A stretch of 35,568 nt of DNA from an uncultured marine group I thaumarchaeote. GTDB lineage: Archaea > Thermoproteota > Nitrososphaeria > Nitrososphaerales > Nitrosopumilaceae. Numbering within the stretch: the stretch's first letter is position 1; the number at the start of each line of letters is the position of its first letter. The DNA is taken from positions 1-35,568 of the forward strand of contig CABXGK010000006.1 of assembly GCA_902511735.1 (NCBI GenBank), in the 5' to 3' direction. The notes beneath the pieces were generated by a model. The model did not search any database, was not told where the DNA came from, and saw only the letters and a program-made list of their open reading frames with translations. Shown here piece by piece: positions 23,861 to 34,652 of the stretch. The position numbers and the translations under genes are program-made.

Positions 23861-24769
23861 TTGAAATCATCTAATGAACAAAGATGCCCTTCTTGTAACA
23901 AAGCTACATTGATCAATGATGACAATTCAGGAGAAATTGTTTGTAAAACATGCGGAATTGTATTGTCAGAAGGCAGTGAGGCAAGCGGACCAGAATGGAG
24001 ATCATTTGCAAATGACGGGGTTGATAAAAGCAGAACAGGTACTGGTACATCAATTACAATACACGATATGGGTCTATCCACAGTTATCGGTGCAGTAAAC
24101 AAAGATGCCACAGGTAAACCACTTTCATCAGCAATGAAACAATCATTTGATAGAATTAGAACATGGGACAGTAGATCACAGGCTCATACATCTGTGGATA
24201 AAAATCTAAGACAAGCACTAAGTGAAATGGACAAACTAAAAGACAAATTATCATTAACAGATGCAGTTATTGAAAAAGCAGCTTACATTTATCGAAAAGC
24301 AATTGAAAAAAAATTGGTCAAAGGACGTTCGATTCAAGGTTTAGTTGCAGCATGTGTTTATGCAGCATGTAGAGATACAGAAACACCTAGAACATTGGAC
24401 AATGTTGCCGATGGCATAAACATTAGACGAAAAGATGTAGCCCGATGTTATAGATTGGTATTTAGAGAATTAGATCTTAAAGTTCCAGTTGCAGACCCAA
24501 TAAATGGAATTCCAAGAATAGCAAGTATTGCAGGATTAGGTGAAAAAACAAAACGTAAGGCTGTTGAGATTTTAAGAAAAGCAAAGAAAATCGGAGTAGT
24601 TGCAGGAAAAGATCCTACAGGATTAGCAGCTGCTGCATTATACCTTGCATGTATTACAGAAGGTGGAAATAAAACGCAAAAAGAAATTTCAGAAGCATCA
24701 GGAGTTACAGAAGTGACAATCCGTAATAGATGTGCAGGTCTAAAGATGTTTTTAGAAAATAAAAGTTAA
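23861..24769 (+). CDS. tfb: transcription initiation factor TFB (canonical)
   Basis: A 302-residue TFIIB homologue with a complete zinc ribbon: CPSC (about 9-12) and CKTC (about 28-31), then GPEWRSF and the B-reader/linker. Both cyclin repeats are present (SLTDAVIEKAAYIYRKAIEK, LVAACVYAACRDTETPRT). The start must be the TTG at 23861, because an in-frame TAG lies directly before it and no ATG occurs before the ribbon. It would pair with TBP for most promoters, while the altered TFB at 10582 may serve a subset. Confidence 0.93.
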   Translation: MKSSNEQRCPSCNKATLINDDNSGEIVCKTCGIVLSEGSEASGPEWRSFANDGVDKSRTGTGTSITIHDMGLSTVIGAVNKDATGKPLSSAMKQSFDRIRTWDSRSQAHTSVDKNLRQALSEMDKLKDKLSLTDAVIEKAAYIYRKAIEKKLVKGRSIQGLVAACVYAACRDTETPRTLDNVADGINIRRKDVARCYRLVFRELDLKVPVADPINGIPRIASIAGLGEKTKRKAVEILRKAKKIGVVAGKDPTGLAAAALYLACITEGGNKTQKEISEASGVTEVTIRNRCAGLKMFLENKS

Positions 24770-25323
24770 CTAAAATCTTCTAAAGGATCTTTTTCACGTC
24801 TACGCATTATTGCAAATATTCCTAAAGTCATACCAATCTGATACATCACATACAGAATTATTTGAAATGTACTTGGTACATAATCGGTAAATCTACCTAA
24901 CATTGCAATAATGAAAACAATAACACTCATTGTAAAAACAAAATAACGAGAAATACTATTCAGTTCTGCAAATCTAAACAAAAGTATCAATGTAATAGAG
25001 ATGAATATTCCAGTTACAGCAATAATTCCTGCATTCAAACCAAGAACATCAATGAGTACAAGAAATGCAGCTTCAGGAGTTTCAGGAATTACAAACTCAG
25101 TAAATTCAACTTTTGCAGGTTCTGCAAATTTTGAAATGTTTCCTGCCGCATTTATTGAAAACAATATTAGAATTATTATTGATACGCCTTTTGCATATTT
25201 TTTTAATTTAGGGAATTTTGTTCTTATTCCACGAGCAATGATCGCCCCTTGTAAAAGACCTATTCCAAAAACAATGGCAAATGTATAGTAGTAATACTCC
25301 TCAGCTAATTGCAGTATGTCCAA
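24766..25323 (-). CDS. polytopic membrane protein
   Basis: A 185-residue protein from a TTG start at 25323; the upstream in-frame TAA leaves no ATG. About five hydrophobic segments are visible: FAIVFGIGLLQGAIIA, GVSIIILILFSINAAG, LNAGIIAVTGIFISITLILL, YFVFTMSVIVFIIAML and IILYVMYQIGMTLGIFAIM. A short loop with acidic KVEFTEFVIPETPEAA lies between spans two and three. The C-terminus is charged (RRREKDPLEDFS). No transporter motif is recognised. It is convergent with TFB, overlapping by 4 bases. Confidence 0.7.
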   Translation of the reverse strand: MDILQLAEEYYYYTFAIVFGIGLLQGAIIARGIRTKFPKLKKYAKGVSIIILILFSINAAGNISKFAEPAKVEFTEFVIPETPEAAFLVLIDVLGLNAGIIAVTGIFISITLILLFRFAELNSISRYFVFTMSVIVFIIAMLGRFTDYVPSTFQIILYVMYQIGMTLGIFAIMRRREKDPLEDFS

Positions 25324-25429
25324 TTGATATTATATCATTCACGACTATTTTAAAGTCTGAAGATTAGATTAAACAGACTAGGAACAAAAAATAGAATAGA
25401 CTTTTCAACCCATAAAATAATCAATAATT

Positions 25430-25735
25430 ATGACTGATGAATTCAAAATAGAAACACCATATTTGCCAGGAGAAAAAGGATGCAGGATTACATGGTTATT
25501 TACAGATGATGAAGAAAAAACTCTCTATCTGAGACATGAAGATTTGATGGAGATTTTGGAGATTTTAGATCATGGCGTAACTGCAAAAATCGAGATGGAA
25601 GATGGGGCAAGTTCAATACTTGTAAATTCCGATTCAACTGATTTCTTTCTTGCAGGTCAAAAATCACAAAAGATTGAGACAGTTGCATTAAAGATTGCAC
25701 TCAAAGAGTTTATGAAAAATAATCCAGATGCATGA
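25430..25735 (+). CDS. small hypothetical acidic protein
   Basis: A 101-residue soluble protein from ATG 25430. It reads as a small alpha/beta domain: strands KIETPYLPGEKGCRITWLFT and KTLYLRHEDLMEILEIL, a Gly/Ser turn (EDGASSILVNSDSTD) and a C-terminal helix (TVALKIALKEFMKN). No cysteine pairs and no membrane span. The family is unknown to me. A poly-T tract lies about 110 bases downstream. Confidence 0.65.
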   Translation: MTDEFKIETPYLPGEKGCRITWLFTDDEEKTLYLRHEDLMEILEILDHGVTAKIEMEDGASSILVNSDSTDFFLAGQKSQKIETVALKIALKEFMKNNPDA

Positions 25736-25843
25736 TATCAAAAACCACGAGGAGTGGTTACTCGATTTAGGATTAACGCAGTAAGATAAAATAATATGGT
25801 GATGTGTTTTTCACAACTATTCAAGAATTGTCTTAACGTAGAT

Positions 25844-25859
25844 TGTTTTTTTCTTTTTT
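25844..25859 (+). terminator. T-rich terminator
   Basis: A near-continuous T run (GTTTTTTTCTTTTTT) on the plus strand about 110 bases after the gene at 25430. Archaeal transcription stops at T-runs without needing a stem. Confidence 0.45.
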
Positions 25860-26000
25860 CTATTTTCATATTCTATAATACAATCTTAGTTTATTAAATT
25901 GTATTTTTTTTAGGTTTTCCTAACTTTTTTTGTAATAATTAGTTAGTTATACCTAATTTATTGTAAATATTATTAGTCTAACCTAATGAAAAAAAATCAG

Positions 26001-26008
26001 ATATAAAT
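26001..26008 (+). promoter_or_regulatory. TATA box of the cold-shock gene
   Basis: ATATAAAT lies 26 to 33 bases before the ATG at 26034. This places the transcript start almost at the start codon (leaderless or a leader of a few bases), which is normal for archaea. Confidence 0.6.
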
Positions 26009-26033
26009 AGACAGTATATTACAAAATGACAAG

Positions 26034-26228
26034 ATGGAAACAGGAACCGTAAAATGGTTTAACCAAACAAAAGGCTTCGGTTTTATCGAACGCGAAAATG
26101 AAGACAAAGACTTGTTTGTCCACAAGACAGAAGTTAACGGTCAGATTAGAGACGGCGATAAAGTTGAATTCGAAGTTGGTGAATCAGAAAAAGGCCCAGC
26201 CGCAAAAACAGTGAAAAAAGTAGACTAA
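26034..26228 (+). CDS. csp: cold-shock domain protein
   Basis: A 64-residue single cold-shock domain, an OB-fold that binds single-stranded RNA or DNA. RNP1 (KGFGFIER, about 13-20) and RNP2 (DLFVHKT, about 26-32) are intact, and the start METGTVKWFN and end GPAAKTVKKVD match the bacterial CspA family. Csp genes are rare in archaea and in this lineage probably came from bacteria. Its codon use has more GC (ACCGTA, GGCGAT, GAACGCG) than its AT-rich surroundings, as expected for a highly expressed or acquired gene. Confidence 0.93.
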   Translation: METGTVKWFNQTKGFGFIERENEDKDLFVHKTEVNGQIRDGDKVEFEVGESEKGPAAKTVKKVD

Positions 26229-26280
26229 GACTAATAATTTTAAATTAATTTTCTTAACAATCTATTATCGAGTAACTACT

Positions 26281-26299
26281 ATTTTTTTTTTATTTTTTT
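26281..26299 (+). terminator. T-rich terminator after csp
   Basis: A long T run broken by single A bases on the plus strand, about 55 bases after the csp stop. It also separates csp from the oncoming minus-strand rRNA transcript. Confidence 0.55.
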
Positions 26300-26338
26300 A
26301 AAGTAAAATGTATCTTGTGTTTTTTTAAATTTGATATG

Positions 26339-26354
26339 CCTAGTTTACACTAGG
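26339..26354 (-). other. hairpin in the 23S trailer
   Basis: CCTAG-TTTACA-CTAGG forms a 5-bp stem with 6-base loop about 20 bases beyond the pre-23S processing stem. On the minus strand it is not followed by a T-run, so it is not an ordinary archaeal terminator. Confidence 0.35.
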
Positions 26355-26371
26355 GGAATCAAAAAATGAAA

Positions 26372-26395
26372 CGCCATGCATGTGTCTTTCTATGT

Positions 26396-26401
<6 letters not shown>
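26372..26401 (-). other. 3' arm of the pre-23S processing stem with bulge-helix-bulge half-site
   Basis: Read on the minus strand, this arm pairs with 29412-29441. It gives an 11-bp helix 1 (UACGGCCACAA side), a 4-bp central helix (ACAU, 26392-26395), a 3-base bulge AGA (26389-26391), and a 17-bp outer stem (26372-26388). The layout is the canonical BHB substrate of archaeal tRNA-splicing endonuclease, used to excise pre-23S rRNA. Confidence 0.8.
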
Positions 26402-29411
<3,010 letters not shown>

Positions 29412-29417
<6 letters not shown>

Positions 29418-29441
29418 TTTACACAAGACACATGCATGACG
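29412..29441 (-). other. 5' arm of the pre-23S processing stem with bulge-helix-bulge half-site
   Basis: Partner of 26372-26401. On the minus strand it reads outer stem, then GUGU (central helix, 29421-29424), bulge AAA (29418-29420) and UUGUGG (start of helix 1). Bulges of exactly three bases flank a 4-bp helix, as expected for BHB. Confidence 0.8.
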
Positions 29442-29549
29442 ATCATTGCCGAACTAGTGCGGTAGTCGGCTACATCCTTCTTACATCATTTTCATGATGT
29501 AATGCATCGATGGCGATGCAAAGATTATGTGCTTTCCGTAATTCTTTCT
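29442..29549 (-). other. 16S-23S internal spacer
   Basis: A spacer of about 110 bases with no tRNA gene, in line with Thaumarchaeota and unlike most Euryarchaeota, which carry tRNA-Ala here. It contains two adjacent hairpins, TTACATCA-x6-TGATGTAA (29481-29502) and TGCATCG-x4-CGATGCA (29503-29520), and the 3' arm of the pre-16S stem (29515-29544). Confidence 0.75.
29515..29544 (-). other. 3' arm of the pre-16S processing stem
   Basis: Pairs with 31076-31106 to give about 29-30 bp with one A-A mismatch, one bulged U and two G-U pairs. No canonical BHB is visible in it. Confidence 0.7.
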
Positions 29550-31021
<1,472 letters not shown>

Positions 31022-31075
31022 CTATATTATTTTATTTTCAAAGTACATTTTTTGCACAACTAATTTCTTTTATTG

Positions 31076-31106
31076 GAATTAACGGAATGCACATAATCTT
31101 CACATC
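31076..31106 (-). other. 5' arm of the pre-16S processing stem
   Basis: Partner of 29515-29544. The innermost paired bases lie about 55 bases before the mature 16S 5' end. Confidence 0.7.
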
Positions 31107-31243
31107 TCAGATTTGATCTTTTGATCAGATCCTCATTTTGTATGCGTAACTGGAGTCCTCAAAATCACAAAATGGCATTTTGCCATACTTCATCAAAGGA
31201 GCCGCCAAAGCGTTACGTATGCGAAATTTTGAGTTCCTGAAGG

Positions 31244-31252
31244 CATTATAAA
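31244..31252 (-). promoter_or_regulatory. TATA box of the rRNA operon
   Basis: Minus-strand TTTATAATG preceded by GGT. An expected start about 26 bases downstream would be near 31222, giving a 16S leader of about 200 bases. Confidence 0.5.
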
Positions 31253-31310
31253 CCATTCAAAAGGTAGGCATAAACAACCAATTTTGGCGATCAATAATAT
31301 ACCAAAGGAT

Positions 31311-32642
31311 ATGAAAATAGGCAAAGATATGACCAGCGTACAAGAAATTTACAAAACGAAAACTAAAAAATCAGCCAAACTATTTGCAAAAGCAAAAAAG
31401 GTTCACATCAACGGAGTCCATCATAATATTAGATTTTTTGAACCATACCCATTCATTACAAAATCAGCAGAAGGTAAATTTCTCAAAGATGTAGATTCCA
31501 ACAAATATGTAGATTATTGGATGGGTCACTGGAGTTTAATTTTAGGACATGCACAAAAGCAAGTTCAAAAAAAGGCAAAAGAGCAGCTAAAAAAAGGATG
31601 GATGCATGGAACATCAAATGAAAATGCAATATCACTTTCAGAGAAAATTTCTAAAGCAGTTCCGGTTGCAGAAAAGATTCGTTATGCATCAACAGGTACA
31701 GAGGCTACAATGTATTCAGTTAGATTGGCCCGTGCAGTGACGGGGAAAAAAATTATTGCAAAGATTGATGGAGGATGGCATGGTTATACTACAGACTTAC
31801 TCAAAACAGTGAATTGGCCATTTAATGTTTCTGAGAGTCAAGGATTAACAGATGAAGAACATATTGTGTCATTGCCACTAAATGATTTGAAAGAGTCATT
31901 GAGAATATTAAAATCGATTAGAAAAGATTTGGCAGGAGTTTTAATTGAACCAGTTTTAGGTGGAGGTGGAGCAATTCCTGCAACACAAGAATATTTGCAA
32001 GGCATACAAGAAATGGTGAAATCAAATAACTCATTATTCATGTTAGATGAAATTGTTACAGGATTTAGATTCAGATATGGATGCATATACCCACAAATGA
32101 AACTTGACCCGGATATTGTAACACTTGGAAAAATTGTTGGAGGAGGATTTCCAATCGGAGTGATTTGTGGAAAAGATGAGATTATGGAACATGCAAATAC
32201 ATCTGTAAATTCTAAGAAAAGCAGAACGTACATTGGTGGAGGGACATTTTCTGCAAACCCATTATCTATGATTGCAGGGGATACAACACTTGGAATTTTA
32301 AAAAGTAAGAAAAATACACTTTACAAAAAATTGAATGGTTTAGGAAATGAAACAACAAAGATGCTAAAAAAGATCTTTTCTGATGATGTAATAGTTACAG
32401 GTAAAGGCTCATTGTTTATGACACATTTTCCAAGAAAGGGAATGATTGAAATTAATAATGCAGCAGATGCAGCAAAATGTGATTCTTCAGCACTATTCAA
32501 TTATCATTTTGATATGATAGCAAAAAGTGGCATATTCTTTTTGCCAGGAAAATTAGGAGCATTTTCAAATGCCCATTCAACAGTAGATGTACAAGAAATG
32601 AGAAAAGCCACAGAAAGCTATGTGTCAAACCTCAAACGATAG
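31311..32642 (+). CDS. hemL: glutamate-1-semialdehyde 2,1-aminomutase-like class III aminotransferase
   Basis: A 443-residue PLP enzyme from ATG 31311; a TTG at 31284 and an ATG at 31329 are alternatives. Class III aminotransferase motifs are clear: substrate phosphate loop [18 protein letters not shown] (127-132 core), [16 protein letters not shown], the PLP-nitrogen Asp246 in LDEIVTGFR, and the Schiff-base Lys274 in [12 protein letters not shown]. The order and length fit GSAM, which makes 5-aminolevulinate for haem and related tetrapyrroles. Some amino-sugar or lysine-derived aminomutases look alike, so hemL is likely rather than certain. It is divergent from the rRNA operon. Confidence 0.78.
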   Translation: MKIGKDMTSVQEIYKTKTKKSAKLFAKAKKVHINGVHHNIRFFEPYPFITKSAEGKFLKDVDSNKYVDYWMGHWSLILGHAQKQVQKKAKEQLKKGWMHGTSNENAISLSEKISKAVPVAEKIRYASTGTEATMYSVRLARAVTGKKIIAKIDGGWHGYTTDLLKTVNWPFNVSESQGLTDEEHIVSLPLNDLKESLRILKSIRKDLAGVLIEPVLGGGGAIPATQEYLQGIQEMVKSNNSLFMLDEIVTGFRFRYGCIYPQMKLDPDIVTLGKIVGGGFPIGVICGKDEIMEHANTSVNSKKSRTYIGGGTFSANPLSMIAGDTTLGILKSKKNTLYKKLNGLGNETTKMLKKIFSDDVIVTGKGSLFMTHFPRKGMIEINNAADAAKCDSSALFNYHFDMIAKSGIFFLPGKLGAFSNAHSTVDVQEMRKATESYVSNLKR

Positions 32643-32676
32643 GGAAATTATTTATCTTAATGATTAAAGAAGGATT

Positions 32677-33330
32677 ATGGATAAAAAAATAAACCCTAGT
32701 CGTACTTGGCCAAAAGGATATGAACCTAAAGAAGGAGAAGGTGAAGATTTGACTGTCAGGTTAGGATTGATGACAAATATCCTAAATGAAAAACCAGAGA
32801 AAAAAGTCAATACCGATATTTTCAAGGTCATGGCAACACGAAGATCAACTAGAAAATTTTCTAAAAATCCCGTAGAAAAATGGAAAATTGATAAGATTTT
32901 AGCTGCTGCAGATGCAGCACCAACTGCAGGAAATTTCCAAGGCTTTGAGATTTTTTACATAAACGATAATGAAACAAAAGAGGAACTTGTCAAAGCAGCA
33001 AACAAACAGCCCTATGTCAATACACCACTAGTGCTAGTATTTTGCATGAATCCAACTAGAGTAAAACTTGATTTTCCTGCAAAAGTAATAATGAAATTTT
33101 CAATTCAAGATGCTACACTTGCAGCCGCATATTCCCAATTAGCCGCATCTGCATTAGGATTGAGCAGTATATGGATAGGCATGTTTGATGAAGATAAGGT
33201 AAAAGAGATTATAGGAACAGATCTTAGACCTACATCAATTTTATGCGTTGGATATCCAATAAAGAAGAGACCAGCAAAACAAAGAAGACAGCTAAAAGAA
33301 CTAATTCATGTAGTGCAGAAAAAAGACTAG
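32677..33330 (+). CDS. nitroreductase-family FMN oxidoreductase
   Basis: A 217-residue protein. The FMN-phosphate box RRSTRKFSKNPVEKWKIDKI starts near residue 52. It is followed by AADAAPTAGNFQGFEIFYI, the dimer and flavin region QDATLAAAYSQLAASALGLS, and the C-terminal CVGYPIKKRPAKQRR. These are family features of NAD(P)H-dependent nitroreductases, which act on quinones, nitro compounds or flavins. The first 45 residues (ARTWPKGYEP-like, polar) are an extra segment. It lies 34 bases after the aminotransferase on the same strand. Confidence 0.88.
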   Translation: MDKKINPSRTWPKGYEPKEGEGEDLTVRLGLMTNILNEKPEKKVNTDIFKVMATRRSTRKFSKNPVEKWKIDKILAAADAAPTAGNFQGFEIFYINDNETKEELVKAANKQPYVNTPLVLVFCMNPTRVKLDFPAKVIMKFSIQDATLAAAYSQLAASALGLSSIWIGMFDEDKVKEIIGTDLRPTSILCVGYPIKKRPAKQRRQLKELIHVVQKKD

Positions 33331-33728
33331 TCGTCTGCAAGTGATTTTGTAAATCCTGATGAATCATCAGAAAATATTTTGACTACGTTTTCTGCAAGTT
33401 TTTCAATATCTAAACCAGGTTCAGCAGATATCAAAAGTATGTTTGTTGTAACAGGAAATGGAAAACTAATCAAAATAACTTTGTCACGTCTTGATGCAAT
33501 GTAGTTTAAAGCTCCTAGAGAATTATCTAGTTCATCAGTTCTTAGTGATACATTTAATGCAAATTTGTAAAAGTCATGTAATTTTGCTTCATCACCTTCA
33601 TACGGATTTACACCTTCTGTAAAACCTCCAGCAATTTTTTTTCCATCATGGTTTATGATTGCTGCAAATCTGACACCCTCATGATGTTGAATTTCGGTAC
33701 AACGTGGATCATAAGATGAATCATTCAT
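33327..33728 (-). CDS. roadblock-like small protein (DUF6659-type)
   Basis: A 133-residue protein: HHEGVRFAAIINHDGKKIAG, a helix with basic and acidic residues, then KVILISFPFPVTTNILLISA and a final helix (LAENVVKIFSD). The alternating strand and helix order is that of the roadblock/profilin-like fold, and Thaumarchaeota carry many small proteins of this kind. The exact family name is from memory and not certain. No catalytic residues. It overlaps the nitroreductase gene by 4 bases convergently. Confidence 0.65.
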   Translation of the reverse strand: MNDSSYDPRCTEIQHHEGVRFAAIINHDGKKIAGGFTEGVNPYEGDEAKLHDFYKFALNVSLRTDELDNSLGALNYIASRRDKVILISFPFPVTTNILLISAEPGLDIEKLAENVVKIFSDDSSGFTKSLADD

Positions 33729-33772
33729 AATAAATCTAGAATCATTGAGTATTAATAATTAGTGAGGACAGA

Positions 33773-33838
33773 ATGGCATCTGCCGTTTACGCAGGAGTTA
33801 ACGCGTATTGGATTTTAAGCAGAGTTGCCCCCCACTAA
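33773..33838 (+). CDS. possible 21-residue hydrophobic micro-protein
   Basis: ATG 33773 to TAA reads MASAVYAGVNAYWILSRVAP and H. GTGAGG lies 8 to 13 bases upstream and matches part of the anti-Shine-Dalgarno. Codon use (GCC, GCG, CCC) is more GC-rich than in the neighbours, so the stretch stands out by eye. It may be a single-pass peptide, a leader peptide, or part of an RNA gene. No homologue is known to me. Confidence 0.3.
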   Translation: MASAVYAGVNAYWILSRVAPH

Positions 33839-33874
33839 ATTGAACAGATCTTTTCTCTAATAAAAAGCAAAGTA

Positions 33875-33991
33875 TTACTGAACAGCGACTAATTTTTCTT
33901 TCTTATCTTTTGCTTCTTTTCTCATTTTTGCAATAACATTGGCTAACATTTGTTGTTGAATTGCTTCTAAATCTTCACAAACACTACTCAT
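33875..33991 (-). CDS. 38-residue micro-protein coupled to the acidic gene upstream
   Basis: ATG 33991 overlaps the end of the gene at 33984 by 8 bases and runs to TAA 33875-33877. It reads MSSVCEDLEAIQQQMLANVI then AKMRKEAKDKKEKLVAVQ. It is a single amphipathic basic helix with typical codon use. Overlap with the upstream stop suggests coupled translation. Too short for usual ORF calling, and of unknown function. Confidence 0.55.
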   Translation of the reverse strand: MSSVCEDLEAIQQQMLANVIAKMRKEAKDKKEKLVAVQ

Positions 33992-34355
33992 CTTCATCCT
34001 CATCCTCAAATCTCCAGTTTTTGAGTAATTGCTTTCGTAATGTTTCTACCTGTTTTTCATCTAGAACTTTTCCTGTATTTTTGTCAACTGGAACGACGTT
34101 CATTCCAGAAAGTTTGTACTCTACATCATAAAGTGATAATTTTGATTTTTCTTGTATGACAGAAACTCCGTCATCGTCGGTTGCACGATCTGCATCCATT
34201 GGCTCTTCTTCATCCATATCTCGATGCATGTAACTAGATGTTACCTCACCTTTTTTTGGAACAAATTTCTTGGCAATTGCCTTTTCAATATCCAAAGTGG
34301 TCTCATTTTCATGATATAGTCGTCTACCGGTTTCTTCTTCAATAAATTCAGGCAT
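33984..34355 (-). CDS. small acidic hypothetical protein
   Basis: A 123-residue, very acidic protein with a polar first half (MDEEEPMDADRATDDD), a central YDVEYKLSGMNVVPVDKNTG and a C-terminal run EDEDEDE. No membrane span and no recognised domain. It starts at ATG 34355 and leads into the 38-residue gene by overlap. Confidence 0.65.
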   Translation of the reverse strand: MPEFIEEETGRRLYHENETTLDIEKAIAKKFVPKKGEVTSSYMHRDMDEEEPMDADRATDDDGVSVIQEKSKLSLYDVEYKLSGMNVVPVDKNTGKVLDEKQVETLRKQLLKNWRFEDEDEDE

Positions 34356-34379
34356 GATTGACGTCTAACTCATATGTAT

Positions 34380-34604
34380 TTAATTTTTGGCGTTTCTGAA
34401 AAAGAACTTGAAAAGTGCCTCTCTACGTCCTTTTTTACTCATATTTCTTGTAAGTATACGATATACCGCATATGCCAATCCCAGGGATACTACTAGAGTA
34501 TATCCAATGCAGGACGGATCTTCATAACAAGGCGTCCCAACTAATTTGTTTTTTATTGCAAACATAGATGGAAGTAAAATAGCATCAATACCACAGGAAT
34601 CCAT
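34380..34604 (-). CDS. small single-pass membrane protein
   Basis: A 74-residue protein. Two cysteines (GTPCYEDPSCIG) precede one membrane segment (YTLVVSLGLAYAVYRILT), followed by a basic tail (RNMSKKGRREALFKFFFRN). The Cys pair may form a disulphide on the outside. The basic tail should be inside. Same strand as its neighbours. Unknown family. Confidence 0.6.
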   Translation of the reverse strand: MDSCGIDAILLPSMFAIKNKLVGTPCYEDPSCIGYTLVVSLGLAYAVYRILTRNMSKKGRREALFKFFFRNAKN

Positions 34605-34652
34605 GCTCTATATTGATTTTATAATTAAAAAATCTGGCGCTACTTTTTAAAA

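Larger units (their letters stand above)
25736..26033. other. 298-base AT-rich intergenic region upstream of csp
   Basis: No ORF is convincing here. It holds a small hairpin (AACCAC / GTGGTT, 25742-25758), a T-rich tract (25844-25859) and three copies of CCTAA, one in the perfect inverted repeat TTAGG-TTTT-CCTAA (25910-25923). Further copies of ACCTAA are at 25951 and 25981. The TATA box for the cold-shock gene is at the right end. Confidence 0.6.
31022..31310. other. 16S leader and divergent promoter region (289 bases)
   Basis: No protein gene. On the minus strand it holds the rRNA promoter, a leader with several inverted repeats (ATGGCA-TTT-TGCCAT at 31172-31186; GATC-TTTT-GATC at 31115-31126; CTCAAAAT at 31158 with ATTTTGAG at 31226) and the 5' arm of the 16S stem. 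On the plus strand it holds the promoter of the aminotransferase gene. Confidence 0.6.

Noticed and set aside
23818-24111. Minus-strand 97-codon ORF
   Set aside because: Antisense to the TFB gene, without a plausible start or domain.
31120-31200. UGAUGA and CUGA boxes on the minus strand suggesting a C/D box sRNA in the 16S leader
   Set aside because: The spacing is longer than usual, the terminal stem is poor, and no clear C'/D' pair is present.
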